This document shows positions 34,386 to 38,214 of a DNA stretch of 38,214 bases, piece after piece. How positions within the stretch are numbered: position 1 is the first letter of the stretch; each line of letters starts with the position of its first letter. The stretch spans positions 1 through 38,214 of the forward strand of contig CAIXHD010000086.1 of NCBI GenBank assembly GCA_903919065.1. The letters run 5' to 3'. Source of the stretch: an uncultured Bacteroidota bacterium. GTDB lineage: Bacteria; Bacteroidota; Bacteroidia; Bacteroidales; UBA12481. Made by a program: the position numbers and the translations under genes. The notes under the pieces are model-generated. The model did no database searches. It had not been told where the DNA came from and saw only the letters and a list, made by a program, of their open reading frames with translations.

Positions 34386-35590
34386 TACCTCTTAGAAACT
34401 ATTCTTTCAGTGTCTTCAGCGATTACCAGTTCTTCATTTGTAGTGACCACCATCACCTTGACTTTCGAATTTTCACGGGTAAGAAGCACATCTTTACCAC
34501 GTTTCCCTTCGTTTAAAGCCTGGTCAAAATCTACTCCCAGGTAAGTCAGATTTTCACAAACAGCATGTCTTGATTCAGGTCCGTTTTCTCCAATTCCACC
34601 AGTGAAAATAATCAAATCCACACCATTCATAGCAGCGGCATAAGCGCCTATATACTTGATTACCCGGTAATGGTACATGTTAAGTGCTAGCTGTGCACGT
34701 TTATTTCCCATTTCCCAGGCTTCAGTTTCAATTTCCCTCATATCAGAAGATACCCCCGAAACCCCTAACATTCCACTATGCTTATTTATCAGGGTATTGG
34801 CTGTTTGCTGGTCGATCTCTTCCTTATCCATGATGAAGGTAAGAACTCCAAGATCAAGATCACCTGTGCGCGTTCCCATAATCAATCCTTCAACCGGAGT
34901 AAATCCCATGGAAGTATCCACTGATTTTCCGTTGGAGATTGCGGTTATGGAAGCTCCGTTGCCCAAGTGGCAGGTAATTATTTTAATGTCATTAAAATCC
35001 ACTCCAAGAATGCCACAGGCTTTCTTAGCCACATATTTGTGAGAGGTTCCATGGAAGCCGTATCGGCGGATCTTATACTTTGAATATAATGAATAAGGGA
35101 TACCATACATGAATGCGTAATCCGGAATGGTCTGATGGTAGCTGGTATCAAAAACAGCAACCTGAGGAATTCCGGGAATCAGCTGTGACATGGCATCAAT
35201 ACCCTTCATGTTGGCGGGATTATGTAAAGGTGCCAATTCAAATAATTTGGCTATTTCATTACGCACATGAGGATCAATGAAGGCGCTGTCAGCGAAATTT
35301 TCTCCTCCGTGAGCAACACGGTGGCCGGCAGCATCAATCTCCTCCAATCCTTTCAAACAACCGTGGTTCTTGCTGGTAAGCACTCCTAGAATATATTCAA
35401 TACCACTCTGATGATCAAGTATTTCACCCTCAAGAGTAACCTTTTGACCATCCTGCTTATAATGCTTCAAAAAGGATCCCTTCAGACCAATTTTCTCGAC
35501 TACACCCTTTGCCATAACGGCTTTTTCCATCATGTTCCAAAGTTGATATTTGATGGATGAACTACCGCAGTTCAATACTAAAATCTTCAT
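34385..35590 (-). CDS. ackA: Acetate kinase
   Basis: 401-residue kinase making acetate and ATP from acetyl phosphate. Diagnostic segments: MKILVLNCGSSSIKYQLW at the N-terminus, GHRVAHGGENF, FDTSYHQTIPDYAFMYGIP, RRYGFHGTSHKYV, ITCHLGNGASITAISNGKSV, DTSMGFTPVEGLIMGTRTGD, IFTGGIGENGPESR and VVTTNEELVIAEDT. Length is standard. It lies 11 nt after the dehydrogenase gene and overlaps ptb by one base, in the middle of a five-gene - strand operon that also contains pta, its usual partner. Confidence 0.97.
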   Translation of the reverse strand: MKILVLNCGSSSIKYQLWNMMEKAVMAKGVVEKIGLKGSFLKHYKQDGQKVTLEGEILDHQSGIEYILGVLTSKNHGCLKGLEEIDAAGHRVAHGGENFADSAFIDPHVRNEIAKLFELAPLHNPANMKGIDAMSQLIPGIPQVAVFDTSYHQTIPDYAFMYGIPYSLYSKYKIRRYGFHGTSHKYVAKKACGILGVDFNDIKIITCHLGNGASITAISNGKSVDTSMGFTPVEGLIMGTRTGDLDLGVLTFIMDKEEIDQQTANTLINKHSGMLGVSGVSSDMREIETEAWEMGNKRAQLALNMYHYRVIKYIGAYAAAMNGVDLIIFTGGIGENGPESRHAVCENLTYLGVDFDQALNEGKRGKDVLLTRENSKVKVMVVTTNEELVIAEDTERIVSKR

Positions 35591-35601
35591 GGTCTAAGTG
35601 A

Positions 35602-36561
35602 TTAAAAAGTTGATTTTTCGATTCGCTGTCCATTATCATCGTACTTGTAGAATCCCTGGTTTGTGATTCTGCCGAGCTGATTAGCCCGGACCATTCTTTT
35701 GAGGATTGGTGAAGCCTTGTATTTCATATCCCCAAATTCATTGTACAGGTTATCCAGCCAGCGAAGTACCTTGTCGAGTCCGATTTTATCAGCCAGCTCA
35801 AAGGGGCCCATACCCAGTCCAAGTCCGGTTTTTACTGACAGATCGATATCCTCCATTGTACCAACACCTTCCATGTAAATCTCACAAGCCTCATTGATCA
35901 GGGTTGAGAAGAGCCGCACTGACATCAAACCCGGACTTTCGACCACCGGAATCATCTTTTTATCAATCAGCTTAACGAACTTCTTAACATTATCATACGA
36001 TTCCTGAGAGGTATATAAACCCCGGGCAACTTCGATAATATTTGCGGCAGGATTAGCAGTCGAAAAATGCAAGCTTACGCAACGATCCTTATGCTTCAAT
36101 TCTGATGACAACTCAGTAGTTACAATCGTAGTAGAGTTGGTGGCAATAATGGTGGTTGGATCGACATACTCTTCAATTCGCTTGAAAATCTCTTTTCTAA
36201 GGCTGACACGTTCTTCTCTCGACTTACTTTTAATAGCCTCTATAACAAGATCACAACCAGCGAGATCGCTGCATCTCATAGTTCCTTTAATACGACTCAG
36301 GACTCCTCTTTTCTCCCCTGCCGTCATCCCCCAATGGTTGATCATATTATCAAGTTCCGCCCCGATGCCAGCAATTGCAGCCTCGATTTTTTCCTCATCC
36401 AATTCAACAAAGGTGACTTCTATACCTTGTGATGCTATCATACGGGTAATGGTTTGCCCGACTGATCCGCAACCCACTACCCCAACTTTTGCGAATTGTG
36501 TTTTTGCACGATTCTTTTTACTTAAAGCATATTGTTCAATGCTTTCAACTATATCAGCCAT
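35602..36561 (-). CDS. 3-hydroxyacyl-CoA dehydrogenase-like protein (divergent)
   Basis: 319-residue NAD-dependent protein of the 3-hydroxybutyryl-CoA dehydrogenase family. The Rossmann part has VGVVGCGSVGQTITRMIA and the acidic VELDEEKI; the C-terminal helical part has GLGLGMGPFELADKIGLDKV and NQLGRITNQGFYKYDDNG. The catalytic His165 and Glu177 pair is kept (SLHFSTANPAANIIEV), but FFNP next to the His reads FSTA, and the active-site Asn of the usual PGFVVNR is Val215 (PGLMSVR). It may therefore use another substrate. I start at the ATG at 36561, 22 nt after pta; an upstream ATG at 36597 would overlap pta. The position between pta and ackA suggests a redox step in acid-forming fermentation. 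Confidence 0.8.
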   Translation of the reverse strand: MADIVESIEQYALSKKNRAKTQFAKVGVVGCGSVGQTITRMIASQGIEVTFVELDEEKIEAAIAGIGAELDNMINHWGMTAGEKRGVLSRIKGTMRCSDLAGCDLVIEAIKSKSREERVSLRKEIFKRIEEYVDPTTIIATNSTTIVTTELSSELKHKDRCVSLHFSTANPAANIIEVARGLYTSQESYDNVKKFVKLIDKKMIPVVESPGLMSVRLFSTLINEACEIYMEGVGTMEDIDLSVKTGLGLGMGPFELADKIGLDKVLRWLDNLYNEFGDMKYKASPILKRMVRANQLGRITNQGFYKYDDNGQRIEKSTF

Positions 36562-36583
36562 AATATTTTGTAATTTAAAATAA

Positions 36584-37588
36584 TCAATAACTGCCACCAG
36601 CCTGATTCGCTGTAATGGCTACAAGATTTACGATATCACTGACCGAACAGCCTCTGGAAAGATCATTGATTGGAGCTGCCAGCCCTTGTAACACTGGTCC
36701 GATAGCTTCAGCATTGGCCAGCCTTTGAACCAGTTTGTAAGCGATATTTCCAGATTCCAAAGTTGGAAAAACCAGAACATTTGCCTGTCCTGCGATTGGA
36801 CTATCCGGACATTTTAGTTTCCCGATTGAGGCAACGATTGCGGCATCTGCCTGCAGTTCACCATCGAATTGAAACTGAGGAGCCATCTCTTGTGCAAGTT
36901 TGGTCGCCAGAACTACTTTGTCCACCATCTCATGTTTTGCACTTCCTTTGGTGGAAAAGCTTAACATTGCTACTTTCGGGGTTATCTCTGCAATGGCTTT
37001 TGCAGTCTGAGCGGTACAAACAGCAATTTCGGCTAATTCCTGAGCTGTAGGATTCGGATGTACAGCACAATCAGCAAAAACCATCATTCCACCTTCTCCC
37101 CATTTGGTATCTGGCATAATCATGATAAATGCTCCGGAAACAACCGAAATGCCAGGTAAGGTCTTAACATATTGAAATGCTGGTCTTAATACATCACCTG
37201 TAGCATTGTTGGCTCCTGCTACTTCACCATCAGCATCACCAGCCTTGATCATTAAAGTTGCAAGGTATAATGGATTTTCAATCAGCTTCATAGCCTCTTC
37301 TTTCGTCAGGCCTTTGCTCTTTCTGATTTCTACCATCAAATCAGCATATGCCTCTTTCTTCTCATGATTAGCCGGATCTATAATGGTCGCTTTGTCGATA
37401 TTCTTCAATCCGAATTTCAATGCCTCGCGATGAACTACCTCTGGATTCTCAAGCAGGATAATTTGTGCAATCCCCTCTTCCAGCAAAATATCAGCTGCCC
37501 TCAGTGTTCTCTCTTCCCAAGCCTCAGGTAAAACGATCCTTTTATTGAATTTCTTGGCATTCGTTTTAATTTTCTCCATTAATTCCAT
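36584..37588 (-). CDS. pta: Phosphate acetyltransferase
   Basis: 334-residue short-type phosphotransacetylase converting acetyl-CoA and phosphate to acetyl phosphate. Motifs: KRIVLPEAWEERTLRAADIL, GEVAGANNATGDVLRPAFQY, VSGAFIMIMPDTKWGEGGM and FADCAVHPNPTAQELAEIA, then MLSFSTKGSAKHEMVDKV, FPTLESGNIAYKLVQRLANA and IGPVLQGLAAPINDLSRGCS. There is no extra N-terminal regulatory domain. The ATG at 37588 is chosen over a TTG at 37597. It is the first gene of the operon pta, dehydrogenase, ackA, ptb, buk and is divergent from aconitase across a 186-bp gap. Confidence 0.95.
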   Translation of the reverse strand: MELMEKIKTNAKKFNKRIVLPEAWEERTLRAADILLEEGIAQIILLENPEVVHREALKFGLKNIDKATIIDPANHEKKEAYADLMVEIRKSKGLTKEEAMKLIENPLYLATLMIKAGDADGEVAGANNATGDVLRPAFQYVKTLPGISVVSGAFIMIMPDTKWGEGGMMVFADCAVHPNPTAQELAEIAVCTAQTAKAIAEITPKVAMLSFSTKGSAKHEMVDKVVLATKLAQEMAPQFQFDGELQADAAIVASIGKLKCPDSPIAGQANVLVFPTLESGNIAYKLVQRLANAEAIGPVLQGLAAPINDLSRGCSVSDIVNLVAITANQAGGSY

Positions 37589-37624
37589 GCTAATCAATAT
37601 TTTAGGTGACGAATTTCGAATCTA

Positions 37625-37632
37625 CAAATATA
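37625..37632 (-). promoter_or_regulatory. Putative -7 box of the pta operon
   Basis: On the - strand TATATTTG matches TAnnTTTG, about 37 nt before the pta ATG. A TTTG at 37657-37660 is 24 nt upstream, slightly far for a -33 box. Nothing else was recognised in the gap to aconitase, apart from a T-run at 37717-37726. Confidence 0.4.
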
Positions 37633-37774
37633 TCCAAAAAAGAAACCCTGAATTAGCAAAAACCCATGATTTTTGTCAGTTTCCAGACTTTTCTGCATAC
37701 ACATGATGATTTGCTTTTTTTTTCGTGGATTGTTGTGTTAATTTACCCTTAATAAAATCCAAAAATTATTCAAC

Positions 37775-38214
37775 ATGGTTTTCGACATAGAGATGATCCG
37801 TGGCATTTATAATTCCTATCCTGAAAGAATTAAGCAGACCAGGCAATTGCTAAACCGTCCTTTAACTTTGATTGATAAAATATTGTACTCCCATCTTTAT
37901 CAGGGTTTTCCTAAGGCGCAGTTTACCAGGGGACATGACTATACGGAATTTTCACCGGATCGGGTTGCCATGCAGGATGCTACTGCCCAAATGGCTCTTC
38001 TTCAATTTATGCAGGCTGGCAAAAACAAAACAGCCGTACCGACAACTGTCCATTGTGATCACCTCATACTAGCCAAGACAGGTGCCGTTGCCGATTTAAA
38101 AATTGCACAGGAAATAAATCTGGAAGTATTTGATTTTCTGTCTACCGTGTCCAACAAATATGGAATTGGATTCTGGAAGCCTGGTGCCGGGATTATCCAT
38201 CAGGTAATTCTGGA
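37775..38214 (+). CDS. acn: Aconitate hydratase, 5' part (3' end outside window)
   Basis: First 146 residues of aconitase, the [4Fe-4S] enzyme interconverting citrate and isocitrate. The ATG at 37775 opens [20 protein letters not shown]. Family landmarks are [38 protein letters not shown] and [16 protein letters not shown], where Gln, His and Asp contact substrate or cluster; [19 protein letters not shown] follows. The pattern is that of the mitochondrial-type aconitase found in Bacteroidota rather than AcnB. The cluster cysteines lie beyond the window end. It is divergent from the pta operon. Confidence 0.95.
   Translation, partial: MVFDIEMIRGIYNSYPERIKQTRQLLNRPLTLIDKILYSHLYQGFPKAQFTRGHDYTEFSPDRVAMQDATAQMALLQFMQAGKNKTAVPTTVHCDHLILAKTGAVADLKIAQEINLEVFDFLSTVSNKYGIGFWKPGAGIIHQVIL

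Noticed and set aside
36137-36583. 148-residue antisense frame over the dehydrogenase gene
   Set aside because: The opposite strand encodes a clear Rossmann enzyme; the antisense has no recognisable domain.

Overview
The window is a chromosomal piece of an anaerobic or facultatively anaerobic member of the Bacteroidota, most likely a free-living Bacteroidales/Marinilabiliales-type polysaccharide degrader. This rests on two secreted proteins with C-terminal type IX secretion (T9SS) sorting domains, repeated -7 promoter boxes of the form TAnnTTTG, absence of strong Shine-Dalgarno sequences, a surface-glycan degradation cluster, and a Bacteroidota-like ClpC and GyrA. I saw no transposase, phage gene, CRISPR array or rRNA gene.

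Region 1 (1-7848, + strand) is the end of an L-rhamnose release and catabolism operon: the 3' part of L-rhamnose isomerase, then three exported glycoside hydrolases (GH78-like, GH106 lipoprotein, GH95-like) packed with 2-3 nt gaps or overlaps. The likely job is trimming a rhamnose-containing polysaccharide outside or in the periplasm and feeding L-rhamnose to RhaA. A Cu(I)-exporting P-type ATPase follows at 7893-10115 and the unit ends at a hairpin terminator.

Region 2 (10116-10682) is non-coding: tRNA-Lys(TTT) with its own promoter and terminator on the - strand, an 11-copy degenerate heptanucleotide repeat, and four successive stem-loops in the 3' region of clpC. Region 3 (10683-18088) is housekeeping: clpC (-) and gyrA (+) divergent, then an exported TPR protein and a TlpA/ResA-like thioredoxin.

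Region 4 (18110-24840) holds a T9SS-secreted protein (-) and, divergently, an iron-sulfur L-serine dehydratase paired with an ornithine-cyclodeaminase-family enzyme; then a repeat-rich exported protein with a C-terminal OB-like domain, and a TonB-like envelope protein. Region 5 (24863-27848, -) is an apparent three-gene operon of unusual composition: a four-module duplicated beta-barrel protein of unknown function, a T9SS-secreted NodB-type deacetylase and a PduO-type corrinoid adenosyltransferase; an Lrp/AsnC regulator lies divergently.

Region 6 (28384-31466, -) carries an XRE regulator, class 2 dihydroorotate dehydrogenase and a serine beta-lactamase-like hydrolase. Upstream of the regulator are a perfect 11-bp inverted repeat overlapping a promoter box and about 700 bp of AT-rich DNA in which I find no gene. 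Region 7 (32255-37632, -) is an acyl-phosphate energy cassette: pta, a divergent 3-hydroxyacyl-CoA dehydrogenase, ackA, ptb and buk, tightly spaced, followed by tRNA-Gly(CCC). It would turn acetyl-CoA and butyryl-(or branched acyl-)CoA into acids with ATP formation. The window ends inside an aconitase gene on the + strand.
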